From: Adineta vaga | Lineage: Eukaryota > Rotifera | Assembly: GCA_021613535.1 (NCBI GenBank) | Contig: CP075496.1 | Coordinates: 6,386,001-6,450,000, forward strand | DNA length: 64,000 nt | Direction: 5' to 3' | Shown here: piece after piece, positions 38,601 to 50,401 of the stretch | Layout of the letters: each line of letters opens with the position of its first letter | Numbering within the stretch: position 1 is the first letter of the stretch | Position numbers and translations under genes: made by a program | Notes under the pieces: generated by a model | Database searches by the model: none | The model's input: the letters and a program-made list of their open reading frames with translations, nothing else | What the model was told of the DNA's origin: nothing

Positions 38601-40444
38601 AACAACGATTTCTCTCCATAAATTATATCATTGATTCGTTTTGATGTATTCATTTAAATGAAAAATATCTAAATGAATACGTCAAGAAGATAGTTACTCA
38701 ATTGACATCAAAACTTTCTATCCAAAAAAAAATAGAGCAAAACTTTTGTTTTCTATATAATCAATAGAAATGTCCTCAATGTTTTGAAATGCATGATATT
38801 AATATTAAAAATGACACAGACGTTGAATATTTATTTTGAATAAACGTGACTAATAGTAGGTGATTTCATCAGTAATAGTCAATAAAGAACGTTTTCCAAC
38901 GACGTAAAACAGAAATGCACTAAGTCAAAATATTTTTTATTCTGTCATATTTTCAGACACTCATGCCAAGGGCACCATCTCTATACTCAACCAACGGCAT
39001 ACACTTCTTCCTTATTTACATGACACTTGAATTCTTTTCTCTGTCGTATGCCACATGTGTGCAGGCTAGCACGCAAATTCTAAACATCGTATGGTGTACA
39101 CGAAAGAAAGTAGGGATGATTGTGGAATTTCATTTGATATACATATGCACATTGGTGTTTGTTTCTTTCGTCATCATTCAATTCACTCACTCCATACATG
39201 TATATATATATATATCTAGTCAGACAGACTAAATACAAACATGTAACTACTATAGTTGTTGCTGTCGTTGTCGACGCCGCCGCCATCGACGCCGTCTAGA
39301 CTGTGACGTAATATATTGAGTGGATAAAGGGAAAGAAAAAAGGAAGAATAGAGAAGTAAAATAGTTAATACTCGAACATGTGTCTTTTCTTTTCTTGTTG
39401 ATTGAAATATATGAAGAAAAATATCTAGAATATAATTCATTTGTTACATCAAAATGATCCATGTGACAATATATCATGCAAGTCACGTAGTCAACACACA
39501 AAGAGATGCTTTTACAATCTATTAATACAAATAAAGTCGAGTGAAAAGTTTAATTCGATACAGTTTGTGACTCAAAAAATATGTCTGATGTAATCTGAAT
39601 ATATTTCCTAGTAATAAAACAAAAGATTTTAATTGAAAGAAGTAAACATATATATATATAACATGCTTGAAGTGTGTTTTATTATATATTGACATTATAT
39701 GAGATGACTTTGAATTATAAAAGATTCTATGCGTGTAAAGTTTAACCAGAGGGTGATTAATGAGATTATAAGGTACTTTGTTTCTTTTTTTAATACTATT
39801 TTATAAGACAGACAAGGAATGTCTGATAAAACAGAATGACGTTCTTTAACTGCATAAAATCAACGATAGGCTGAAATGTATGCATATATATTCAGTTGAG
39901 TCGATGATGATAATATTTCTTCAAATTTATCATTCGAAAAAAAAAGAAAAGAATCTTAGAAATATATTTTCTAATTATTTAAAAAGATTTCCCAATTGAT
40001 CTATTCTCTAGCGTGTTAAAATGCAATAAATAATCAAAATCATACTCATGATCACGTTTCTTCTATTTTTAAATAATATCAATTGACCTTGGACGATCAT
40101 GCAGACCTTTAGCTTACATTTTCAATCAGTAATACAGCTAATAAATATTTCTCATTTATTTTATACTCTTGTGGAATACATATTTTCGTAATTAACCTTG
40201 AATTGAACAGGTTGAACATAATAAAAAAAAAGAGAGAGAGAAACCGCATGATATTGTAACTATCAAGGGATAGAGGTGAACAACTAAGTATTAGTTTGCA
40301 ACCCAAAACCACATTTTCATAAAGCAATGAACAAATGCATTTCATACACTTATTTAGAATAGTTTCTTTTCAATTACTGATTCATAAATTTACTGATGGA
40401 TATGGATATCAAGTATCTTCAAATCAAACATCATCATGGAGTAA
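35613..40444. other. Large poorly resolved region between the polyQ gene and the propeller gene
   Basis: Nearly 5 kb without a confident gene. It holds a possible small secreted-protein locus at 36373-36669. A less AT-rich, CpG-containing stretch lies at about 37440-37620, with a minus-strand open frame (37516-37965) that degenerates into Lys/Arg repeats. A short GC-rich island at about 39255-39305 ends in TGACGTAA, which resembles a CRE site. (AT)n lies near 39200 and 39650. The other 60-90 codon frames show no coding signal. Confidence 0.4.
36373..36669 (-). other. Possible small secreted-protein gene, frame unresolved
   Basis: On the minus strand an ATG at 36669 opens a signal-peptide-like stretch (MFNRFSTTNSCSLLTLLF…) that hits TGA after 23 codons. 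A second, overlapping frame, with ATGs near 36607, continues for about 78 codons. It contains a dibasic KRHRRQ site that would suit furin-type processing, two cysteines, NAS and NYT glycosylation sites, and LTIRELFDI. A donor-like GTCAGT follows. The two frames would need a one-base change or an unseen splice to join. Low confidence that this is a gene. Confidence 0.25.
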
Positions 40445-42993
40445 ATGAAGATGATATTTTCAAGAAAAACTTCTCATCGTTGTTGTTGCTTTTCTTTAGG
40501 TTGTTATTTAACAAGTGAACGTCGATTAGAATGCCGAAATTTATTCAATTTCTATTTTACGTCTTATTCTCTCTGTGGAAATGATGATCGTTTATTAGTT
40601 CGTCAAAAAATTGATGAAATACATATCTATCATGATTACAATTGTCTTGATCATAATCAAAATTGTTATTTTGAATTTGATTCTACATGGTCATTATGTT
40701 TGAATCTATTACGAAAATTAACTATAGAAAATATAAGTTTTATCGTTCGTCTCTATGATTCAAGAAAATTATTACCAATTGATTATCTGAAAATTGTTAA
40801 TACGCATGGAAGTATCACTGAACTTCTACATCTATTTCAATTTTCCAATCATTCAAGTATTTATATACAAAATGTTCTTCCACGGTGGTCAGGAATGGAT
40901 CTTTATTCAATCTTTTCTCAATATCAATCGGTTCGATTTAAACAATTATGGATTAATGTCGTTGATTGGTATCCAATAATTTATATGCGAGAAGATCAAC
41001 AAATAGCGATTCGACAATGGTTACTTCAAATTCCATGTATGTATATATCACACCCTTATACTTTCTGAATTTAAAAAAAAGGTAATATTTTAGGGTTTTT
41101 TTTCTTCTATACCGAGCAGAGAGAAATGTCTAAAAATAATGTTTTTGAATAGAAAAATTATTTTTTGTACTTGACAACAAAGACATATACAGTAAATATT
41201 TACCTAGACTCGCCCTTCAGTTTGTAAATAGGGCGAAAAATTTCATGTCTTTATCGATATTAATATTTATGTCATGTCTGTTTTTTTTCATATTAAGAAC
41301 AAGAAAAACAACAATTCAAGTTGTTGTGCATCTTAATTGCACGAAGATATGAAAAATTTTGTTTTTCTTCTACTTTTCAATAACTCAATTTATCAAAAGA
41401 ATTGATCTTATAGTTTGCATGAAGAGATGTACTTGAAAAACGACAATAATTTCGATAAAAGCCCTTCATTATTCGTCCTATTGAACTACTTATTCTATCA
41501 GAGAACATGAAATCACCTCATTCAAAAGAAAAAAAGAAAAGAACAAAAGAATCACACAATTTATCTAATTACGAAACGTCTAGTCGAACTAGAAAAAGCA
41601 ATGACATCATCTTTGTTTGTTTAGGTCTTCATATTGAATTAGGTGATTGCAGATTATATCATTATGATTTATTATTTTTACGTGATTTATACAGACATAG
41701 ACAAGATGTTCCTGAAGCATTATTTTGCTATACAAATTATGGTACGCAACGTTTTCATTGGTCACAAATACCAGCCTTATATTATGATTATCAAATCCCA
41801 CAACGATCTTCATCAAATATTTTACGTACAACAGAATTACATGAACAATGTTTTGATCAATTTACCAAAGGTATTGTTTTTCTTTCAAATCAATCAATAA
41901 TTTCGACAAAAAGAATTGTATTCTAGCACGATATACAATTAATTCATATACAGATCTTCTTGAGTTTTATTCTTATTTTCGTTCATCTGAATCTTATTCT
42001 CTACCAATATGGACAGTATATCCATATGCAACAATAGCAAATTTACCTGTAATTGCAACGACAACGACAACAACGGCTGCAATACCGTCAACTACATCCA
42101 TAGATGAACGAATACCTGAATTATCTCAAATAGATTATATAAATATATATGAACATGCATCTCTATTCAATGAAACACGTTGGTTATCATCAGTTGAAGC
42201 CTATCCAGATGGACGTTTTATAATTATTGATAATGGTAATCAACAAATCTTATTACTTAATGTTAATGGCTCTTATCGAATTGATTTAACTTCAATAATT
42301 TATCATCAAATCGAATTTTTAAATGAGGGTGTAGATTCTATTCCAACTGTTCATAATACTTATTCCATAGCCCATCTTCACATTGATCAAGATAGTTATG
42401 TTTATTTAGTTCCAACGCTTGCTTATTATATTTATATATTTTCTCATGAAAATCGTCTAATACGTTGTCTTACACCAAAAACATTAGGTATATCTATTAT
42501 ACGTAGTGATTGTGTAGCAGTAACTCATACCGGTTTGATTTATGCATGTGATGATGCATATCGAGTTGTAAGAATTTATTCACGAATGGGTATTCCTCAT
42601 AAGACTATGCGTTTAGATTATTTACCATTGAAATTATTCATTAGTAATAATAGAATATTTACTTATTCACTTGAATATCCAGGTACAATTCATATGTATA
42701 CATTAGCTGGTGCGGTAATTCGAAAAATAACAATTTGTGCTTATGATTCGCCATCGGAAGTGGTTTGGTTTCGAGGAAAACATTTTTTAACATGTGGAAC
42801 ATTTCTTTATGTTTTCGATGAAGAAGGAAATCAAATAGCTGAATATAATCTACGTATATTACTCGATTTTTCTGATAAATCAGTTATAATTCATGATTTT
42901 GCTCTCAATGAAAATGGTCTTCTACTTGTGACATTTCGTCGAAATGGTATATTCTTCAATCGCTATTGGATTATTCGACCAGTAACTTTTTAA
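40445..42993 (+). CDS. Protein with C-terminal beta-propeller-like (NHL-like) repeats, unknown function
   Basis: Exons 40445-41036, 41625-41870 and 41927-42993 join in phase to 634 aa. The start ATG directly follows an in-frame TAA. The N-terminal third has no recognisable domain; it includes a Cys-rich start (SHRCCCFSLGCYLTSERRLEC) and a Tyr/Leu-rich alternation. The C-terminal part, about 350 residues, shows strand-turn repeats typical of a propeller: SVEAYPDGRFIIIDNGNQQI, AHLHIDQDSYVYLVP, GLIYACDDAYRVVRIYSRMG and KHFLTCGTFLYVFDEEGNQI. NHL-like is the best description, but the repeats are divergent. No transmembrane helix or signal peptide. The 588-nt intron 1 is long for this window, so two adjacent genes cannot be excluded, although phase and splice sites fit one. 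Confidence 0.7.
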
Positions 42994-43577
42994 AATTATA
43001 TAATTTGAAGCTAAAAGAAAGTTATTTTGTCTTATTCCGGTATAAATAAAATTAGATAATAGAACAAGTAGTAGCATATAGTTGTATATATGTCATGTAT
43101 GTGAAAAGCTTCTTTTTTTTCTAATCTTTATTACAGACGACGGTTTAGGAAAAAAGATGAAAGAAAAATAAAAGAGAAATCATGGTACCGTGTGTGTATA
43201 TGTTCGTAACTGACAGAAAACTTACTAGATATTCCTGAGAATAGATCATCTGACATAGGAAGATAAACTCAGAAGAGAAATATCACGCTATTGTACACAA
43301 ACAGAAAATAAAAGAAATCGTTGATGGTCATACACCGGTGAGAAAGATACTATCATCATAAGCTGAAAGAAAAAAGATATCTAAGCAACGCATATATATA
43401 TATATATTACTGAAAGAGCGCAAGATCGACTGAGAGTTTCATGTTATCTAGGAGATACATTCGGAAATAGAAGTAATCTGAGCAAAAAAATATACTAGAA
43501 GAAAAAGAATTGAATACGATGAGTGATGTGCGATGAATTAAGATTGGAAAAAGAAACTATATGTATGTATAGAGAGA
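42994..43577. other. Convergent intergenic region
   Basis: 3' flanks of the propeller gene (+) and the Boule-like gene (-). AATAAA near 43045 follows the propeller stop. (AT)n lies near 43391-43406. Nothing else was seen. Confidence 0.5.
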
Positions 43578-44746
43578 TCAATATTCGCTTGTCATAGACA
43601 TATCATTGACTGTTGTTTGATATTGTGCTGAAATGGTTGTTGGTGGTCCCATAGAATACATATATGAAGTTGGAAGATATGCATGCTAAAGAGGAAAGAT
43701 AACATGATTTTTATTGAGCAAATTTTCAGAGATATAAGCTAAAAACATACGCCATTGATCAATTGACCACCTCCTTGATGAGCACCATTTTGAGTATAGA
43801 ATGTTGGATAGAAAGAGGGTGGTAATTGCTAAATAGATACATATTTATATATAGATAGACAGATAGATATTCATGTCGATGTGAATATCTTCTATAGAAA
43901 GAAAATCTTACCGAATGATGAGGTGATGATGGTCCTTGCGGTATTATATAGGTACCAGCCATTGGAACGAATGGCATCTAGAAAAGAATTGATTGAATTG
44001 AAAATTTCTCTGATTTCAACGATTTACATTTGCTTGTACTGGAAAAAATATAGGTGGATAGACAGGATGAGGAGCCGACATCGACTGTTGTTGTTGGTGA
44101 TGGTGATGGTGATATGGTGTTGATGGCTGTTGAGATATTCCATTTACTGCTGTTCGCGAAGGTGTTGGTGGTGGTGTCATTGTTGAGCCACTTGTTGGAC
44201 AATAAGATGTTGGACCTAGATAGAGAATAACATTACATAAAAGAAATAAAGACAATGAAATCGCATACTTGTCACTGATGACATATTAGTTTTTTTATAG
44301 GCAGGTGCTAAAATAATCGACTGATTTTGAAATGTTAATGGCATTATCGCATGTTGACGTAGGACATCAAGCGCAGTATTTTCATTAACAAATGAGATAA
44401 ATGCAAAATGTCTAAGAAAAACGACGTATATTTATTGTAAAAGAACATCTAGAAATTAACAATAACTTACGTGTTTTCTTTAGCAATAATTTTCACATCA
44501 TGAACAGCACCAAATGATTGAAAACAATTTTCAATATCAGCACTTGTTGTCTAAATTATACAAGTGTAAAGATAAATGTTTCTTTTTCGAATTTCTTTGT
44601 TATACTTCACGAGGAAAATTTTTCATGAATAAACGATTCGCAATTAATTGGTTTTGTCGTGGGATTTTTGAATCGTTTAATTTATTGATAAAATTCATAT
44701 GTTCTTGACTCGGCATTTTATTGCCGATCGATTGATTCATATCCAT
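43578..44746 (-). CDS. Boule/DAZ-like RRM RNA-binding protein
   Basis: Probable cytoplasmic regulator of mRNA translation; Boule-family proteins act in germ cells. Seven exons: 44746-44606, 44550-44471, 44411-44269, 44215-44028, 43977-43912, 43828-43751 and 43685-43578. The product is 267 aa. A single RRM spans about residues 33-115, with RNP2 NRLFMKNFP, RNP1 HFAFISFV and a final beta strand ILAPAYKK that matches the Boule/DAZ pattern. The rest is low-complexity and Pro/Gln/Tyr-rich, with a His/Gln run and several aromatic-proline segments (YPPIFFPVQ, MPFVPMAGTYIIPQG, FYPTFY). The first of three in-frame ATGs was chosen. It could instead be another single-RRM protein; the family call rests on motif resemblance only. 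Confidence 0.72.
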
Positions 44747-45647
44747 TTGACACAACAGCAACAAGGAGAAGAAGATAGATGAGGTAAAAAACGAAGAATT
44801 CGAATGTTAAAGTAGATTGAATGAAAGATGGATTATCTCTTCTTCTTCTTCTTCTTCTCTTTTCGTCCGTCTTGAATTTCAAACAAACAATGTTTGGTCA
44901 AAGTTTAGAAAAAATTTTATTCAATCAAAAGATCTTCGATTGATTTACTGCATTAATGTTTTGAAATGATTTGATTGGTTATCCATAGATTAACAACGAA
45001 GGTCTAATAGGGCAGGATATTTTTCGTTCGTTGATCTGTTTTGTGAATTTTCTTCGTCTTATTCTCATTTCACATATCATTCCACTTTCTAATTTTCTTC
45101 TTTTTTTTTCATTCGAAATTCAAAATAAATAAACATATCTCAAATTGAGTTGTTTATGAATATAAAATAATGTTACTATTCAAGTGAAAATTCATATATA
45201 GAAGAGAATTTCGATCATATTTATTCATTATTCGATTGATTACGAGCAGTTCGCAGCGGTATTAAGTGATAACAAGATTAATAATCGATTAAATGTGAGT
45301 TATATTGATTTCATAGGAGAAATTATTTGATCCATTATTCGATAATAAACAGTGTATTACTTTTTTATTCGCATGATTATGCAAGATTGTTGTTTTGTTT
45401 GATTTTTTGCAAGCATGTGCAACAATTTGTCATATTTTGCATATAAAAATGACGTTTTTATTTCCAATGATGACTCATTCATTGATATCGTCGAAGAAAT
45501 TTCTCCTTTAACGTTTGAGATGATTTTGTTGGATAATTCCGATACGCTAATGAATCATAAGCTTTCCTCAGTGAAATATATTCACATCATTATTGCTTTT
45601 AAAAAAGCAGATTATTGATTGTATTTTGTTTCTTTCAGCTTTCAAGA
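44747..45647. other. Divergent intergenic region between the Boule-like gene and Lingerer
   Basis: Shared upstream region of two divergent genes. A (CTT)n tract lies at about 44838-44857. A splice acceptor (TTTCTTTCAG, ending at 45638) sits 9 nt before the Lingerer ATG, so Lingerer has either a 5' UTR intron or a trans-splice site. The 67-codon frame at 45415-45618 is not supported. Confidence 0.5.
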
Positions 45648-48330
45648 ATGAATACTATAGATCATACATATCTTGCTCAATTACGTCCCGAGAAATTTGA
45701 TGATGCAGCCGTTAATGAACAAATATTGTTGGTAATTTTTTTTGTAAAAATATTGTTGAAGAAAAGCAATTCTTTGTTTTCTGTTCATTATAGATACAAA
45801 AAACATGTGATGATGTCGATCCAGATATCATAGCAATTGTTTTTTATGAATGTAATCATAATATGCAACAAACGATAGCACGACTGCAAGCACGAGATTA
45901 TGAGGTATGATGAAGAAAAAGAATCTTTGTTGTTTTCAAGAAATAGTTTTGTATATTTCGATTTTCTTATAGGATGGTGGTTGGCAAAAGGCTAGATCAA
46001 ATAATAAAAAGAAAAATCATATCACTAACAGTTATCATACAAATGATCAGATAATAAATGGTAATCCACTAGACAATAATGAACGATCTCTATCTCAACG
46101 AACATCTCCAACTTCATCCCTTCGTGACGGACATCATCGTAATGATCGTTATCAATATCCCATATCAACACGTTCCAATGCTGGACGACGTGGTAAATCT
46201 CTTTCTTTTTCATTTCACACAAAATGTTTCTTTTAAATTTCTTAGGAAATGATTTCAATCGTAATCATTTCAATTCATCAAATTCAACTTATCCATCTCG
46301 TAAAAATCCAATTCATAAATCAATTCCATCTACGAAAACAAACATACCATCCACATCGAAATCGAGTGAAACAGCATCTCTTTCGAATCCATCAACGGAT
46401 GAAATAACACAAAAGTCAAGTGTGGATAAATCTGAATTGCAAGATGAAACATCACAATCAGTGAATATTGGTAGTATGGAAAAGAAAGTACTAACACGAC
46501 GAATATCACAAAAACCTGTTTCCATGCATCGAACAATAAATTGTCCAACGAAATCAATCGATATTCAATTTGGAGATATTCAATGGAATGATTCGGTACC
46601 AACAACAGTTACTCCAACTGATGACATACCGATCTCCATTGCATTGAATAATTATGCACAAGAAAGATCAACAATAGGAAATACAGAAGATTATGAATCT
46701 GACAATCAAAAGTAAACTAGAAAACAGAAAAAAAATGAAGTTTTTACTATTTATCTCAATATTTTTAGCATTCGTGATGGTTTATCATCGAATTATATTG
46801 ATCAATCAACAATGAATGAAGCTGATATTCAATTTCTTGAAAATACCAATCAACTTTCATCATCATCATCATTGGCAATTACAGACAATACATTAGTAAA
46901 TAAATCTATTCGATTTTGTTTTCTTCAACATATAAGTTCTAATCTTTAGCCAAACAATTTATCCATTGTTTCTACTGATGGTACATCTCATCTATCTGAC
47001 CATTTAACTGATCCATCATCTTCTATTCCGGCTCAAACATCATTTCTACCTCAAGTAGCAATACCAATTCCCATAACACGTTTACCACCGACATCAACAC
47101 CCACACCTCTGACTATGCCAAATAATCTTCAACAAAATCCAACAGGTGCTCCTTCATCAGCATTTACTCCATTCAATAATCTAGGCAATTATCCGTATGT
47201 CCATATGTTTATCTTTTCATTCTATAAAATAAGTTATTCTTTCTTTGGTCATTAAAATAGATCTGTACCAAGAGATTATCCTTCGACAACAAATTGGAAT
47301 CCTCAATCTGCAACATATAAACCAAATACTAAAACACCAGTATTTTCAACAGGAGCTTATCCACAACAATCAACATTTCAATTTCCACCACAGCAACAAC
47401 AACAAATCTATCTTGGACATTATCCATATCCTACATTATCACCATCGGTAAATTCATATATAAATATTTAGCATTCAAATATTTCTATTTATTATCTTAG
47501 CTCTTCCGAGTATTTACACCTGTTGATCCATGGTCAACAGCTGGCTATTCTGCACCAATTGATACATATTCATATGCACCGACCAGTATAACTGATGATT
47601 AAGTTTGATTTCTTTATTTAAATATTTTCTTTTTAGATTATCCACCAACATATTCTAATCAACAAACATATCATCAACCATTAAATAAATATGGTCAGTA
47701 GCTAAATATCTATATATATATATTCATCTTATCGGAATTATCATTCTTTTGAATTCGATGATTTTCAGACCAACATTCCTATGACAAAGATTTTTTTAAC
47801 AATTACGGACAATCACGTTCGTTAAGTAATGATGCTCTCTATCAACAACAGCAACCACCATTATCAACAACTGCACAATCGACAAAAGATGCACCCATAT
47901 CAAGTAAACTATCGCCAACAGCGGCAGCATTTTCTCAGGGAGCTCCATTAACAGCTTCACCTTCAGCACCATCTCTCCATTTAAATCCGGTGAATTTTTC
48001 AATGCCAAACTATCTTTCATCAGTTGGTGAAACAACACATCAAGATCGACTCATAGGTCATTCGTCTGTAGATAATCGTGTAAGTATTTCTATCTAATTA
48101 ACAACTAGTTTAACTAAACACTATCTTTCATTGATCTACTTGAAATAAATCTTAGAACTTCTCATTTTTCTTTCTTCATTTTGCTATAGGATATTCGTGT
48201 TAATAACCTTACATATGGTACTACGAACAATCGAAATCATTATTACCAATATGGACAACAACAACAGCAACAACAACAGCGTGTACATCATAGCAATGCA
48301 TCCAATTCCACTTGGCATTCGCAACAGTAG
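45648..48330 (+). CDS. lig: Lingerer / UBAP2-like protein
   Basis: Homologue of Drosophila Lingerer and vertebrate UBAP2/UBAP2L, cytoplasmic RNA-granule proteins. Eleven exons: 45648-45731, 45794-45904, 45973-46192, 46246-46711, 46769-46895, 46950-47194, 47261-47447, 47501-47585, 47637-47693, 47769-48079 and 48190-48330. Phases agree; 677 aa. An N-terminal UBA-like domain (about 12-68: …DPDIIAIVFYECNHNMQQTIARL…DGGW) is followed by a disordered Ser/Thr/Asn-rich region. The signature segment CPTKSIDIQFGDIQW corresponds to the conserved PxxxxxxxxQFGxxxx motif of the family (DUF3697). The Pro/Gln/Tyr-rich C terminus ends in a polyGln tract. Exon 8 ends at a GTATAA donor; reading through it meets a stop within a few codons. 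Confidence 0.85.
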
Positions 48331-48757
48331 TATTAAATTACAATCATCACAACTGTTGTACTTGATCATTTGATTTTGTTCCTTTTTTTTACTTTTACCT
48401 TTTTTTCTTCTTTTCTTGCTTCTCTAAAAGAAACCAGTGCATAATATCGATTCATTGTCATAAACAATTACATCGATACACACTATTTTCTTTTCTTTTT
48501 TTTATATAAGCATAAATATAGAAACACCCAGCATTTTTCTTCAGAACAAAACATGCCAATTTTCTCTCTTCTTTGTTGGTTTTTGACATTTGTCTGTCTT
48601 TTTTTTGTGATAACGAACACACTTTCCTTTTAATTCTCGTCGAAAACAAAACAATCATACACATATCTATCCATACTATTTGTTGAATTCTGCATGCATA
48701 GAAAGATGCTAATTGTGAATAAGAGAAACAGAAAACAAACTCATTTTATTTATTTAG
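48331..48757. other. Short spacer between Lingerer and RSU1
   Basis: 427 nt between two genes on the same strand, rich in T and C runs. It ends in TTTATTTAG immediately before the RSU1 ATG. I see no AATAAA in the first 100 nt after the Lingerer stop. Confidence 0.5.
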
Positions 48758-50401
48758 ATGTTTAATAGTAGTCTTAATTGGGATCGAATACCAACAAAGA
48801 TTAAACGTGCTATTGAAGCAAGTCTTGAACATTTAAATGAACATAAATTTGTATTGAATGAAACAAATATTGAAGTTATTGATGATTATTGTTGGGATTT
48901 AAGTAAGAATGATTTGAAAATATTTTATAAATAAATTTTCATTCTTTTTTCTAAAGTCGTATGCCATTTAAAACAACTTCTCTATATGAATTTGGCACAT
49001 AATAAACTTAAAAGTATGTTTAATCATTTTTCTTCAAAAAACGAAAAACAAATCATTCTGTTCTCTGGTAGATTTGCCTTCTCATGTTTCTAATTTAGTA
49101 TATCTACGGACGTTAAATTTAACGAATAATCATCTCGAAGTAATAGAAATAGTTTTCAAATAGTTTACCTTATGTATATTCTATTAGGAATTACCATCAT
49201 CAATAGTTTTACTTTCCAATTTACGAATTCTTAAACTTGGTTATAATCAATTATCGTCATTACCTCGCTCATTTAGTTCACTTAAATCTCTTGAAATTCT
49301 TGATTTAACAGGCAATGATTTGAATGAAGAAAGTTTAACCAATGATTTTTTTCAACTTTGTAAATATTTTCATACGAAATTTTCCTTTTTTCTTTCTCTT
49401 CTTCTGACATTCATCTATCTATTCAAGGTAATTTACGTGCACTTTATCTTGGTGATAATTTATTTGAAACATTTCCAAATGATCATATTGATAAACTAGG
49501 AAACTTACAGATTGTAAGTAGAAATTAAAATTCATCGTTTGAGAAAGATTTAGAATTTTCCACAGCTGTTGAGGAGTTTTGTAACCATGTAAGAATCCTT
49601 GGCCAGTAAACTTGTGAGAATATATAGATATTAAATATAGCAACGAATGTAAATACTAGAACAAGACGACCAAAAGCGGATTTGAGAAAGAAATGTTTGG
49701 TAAAATACATAACATTTGTCATTGTCGGATTGTTTAGTACATACATTAATTCATGACGATGACGATGTTGTTTATTGGAACGACGTTTACGTTTAGCTGT
49801 TGTCTAAATAGTTAATGATTGAGTCATGAGTTTTTCAAAAAAGATTTTCTATACGTACAATATTTGAGGATGTATAAGGCGGCATTTTAATAGATTCGTC
49901 TACGTGTCCTTTATTTTGTAATTTTGACTTTGCATCTATGCATGCTTACAGTGTCGAATCATTCATGTGTAACATTATGTGTTTTTTTTTCGTTTCAGCT
50001 TGTTCTACGTCACAATCGCCTACGTCATATACCCAAAGAACTAACACATCTACCGCAGTTAAAGGAGCTCCATATTCAACAAAATCAAATAAATGTGTTA
50101 CCTCCAGAGTTTGGTGAGTTGATAAAATGTTTGTAATTTTACATTTAAGCTATGTTTCATTTGAATAGGACAACTTGATTTGGGTAATGTGAAGCATATT
50201 TATCGATTTGAACCCAATCCATTTATACCTGAAATTGCTTTACAAATGAGTAATTTAACACGATTAGCTAATTTTTTGAAAAGTGATGCTTATAAAGAAA
50301 TTCATCAAAATTATTTTCTAAATTTTAATGAAGACGAAATGAAAGAGTTGACGAGAAAGACTACTAAGAGAAATAAACATGTTTTGAATAAGATTAAATA
50401 A
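48758..50401 (+). CDS. RSU1: Ras suppressor protein 1 (RSU1), leucine-rich-repeat protein
   Basis: Adhesion-site scaffold; in other animals RSU1 binds PINCH in the ILK-PINCH-parvin complex. Seven exons: 48758-48902, 48957-49013, 49072-49139, 49188-49359, 49428-49513, 49999-50113 and 50169-50401. The product is 291 aa (human about 277). An N-terminal segment is followed by at least six LRRs (QLLYMNLAHNKLKNLP, YLRTLNLTNNHLEELP, NLRILKLGYNQLSSLP, SLEILDLTGNDLNEES, NLRALYLGDNLFETFP, LVLRHNRLRHIPKEL, LKELHIQQNQINVLPPE). The C terminus matches the RSU1 pattern (GQLDLGNVKHIYRFEPNPF…) and ends in a Lys-rich tail. The 485-nt intron between exons 5 and 6 holds an antisense gene. The ATG directly abuts a splice acceptor. 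Confidence 0.9.
49525..49885 (-). CDS. Small single-helix membrane protein nested antisense in an RSU1 intron
   Basis: Two exons, 49885-49859 and 49803-49525, joined in phase (MPPYTSSNI|TTAKRKRRSNKQ…), give 101 aa. A basic His/Arg/Lys-rich N-terminal segment (RKRRSNKQHRHRH) precedes one hydrophobic helix (LVLVFTFVAIFNIYIFSQVY) and a polar, acidic tail. The positive-inside rule predicts a cytosolic or matrix-facing N terminus. I do not recognise the family; its size and layout resemble small integral membrane proteins. The stop lies only about 11 nt from the RSU1 exon 5 donor. Support comes from good splice sites and an open 93-codon second exon. Confidence 0.6.

Noticed and set aside
47586-47636. 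TAA stop in Lingerer shortly after …YAPTS
   Set aside because: A GTATAA donor lies just before it, and the next exon continues in phase with the same Pro/Tyr-rich composition, so the stop is intronic.
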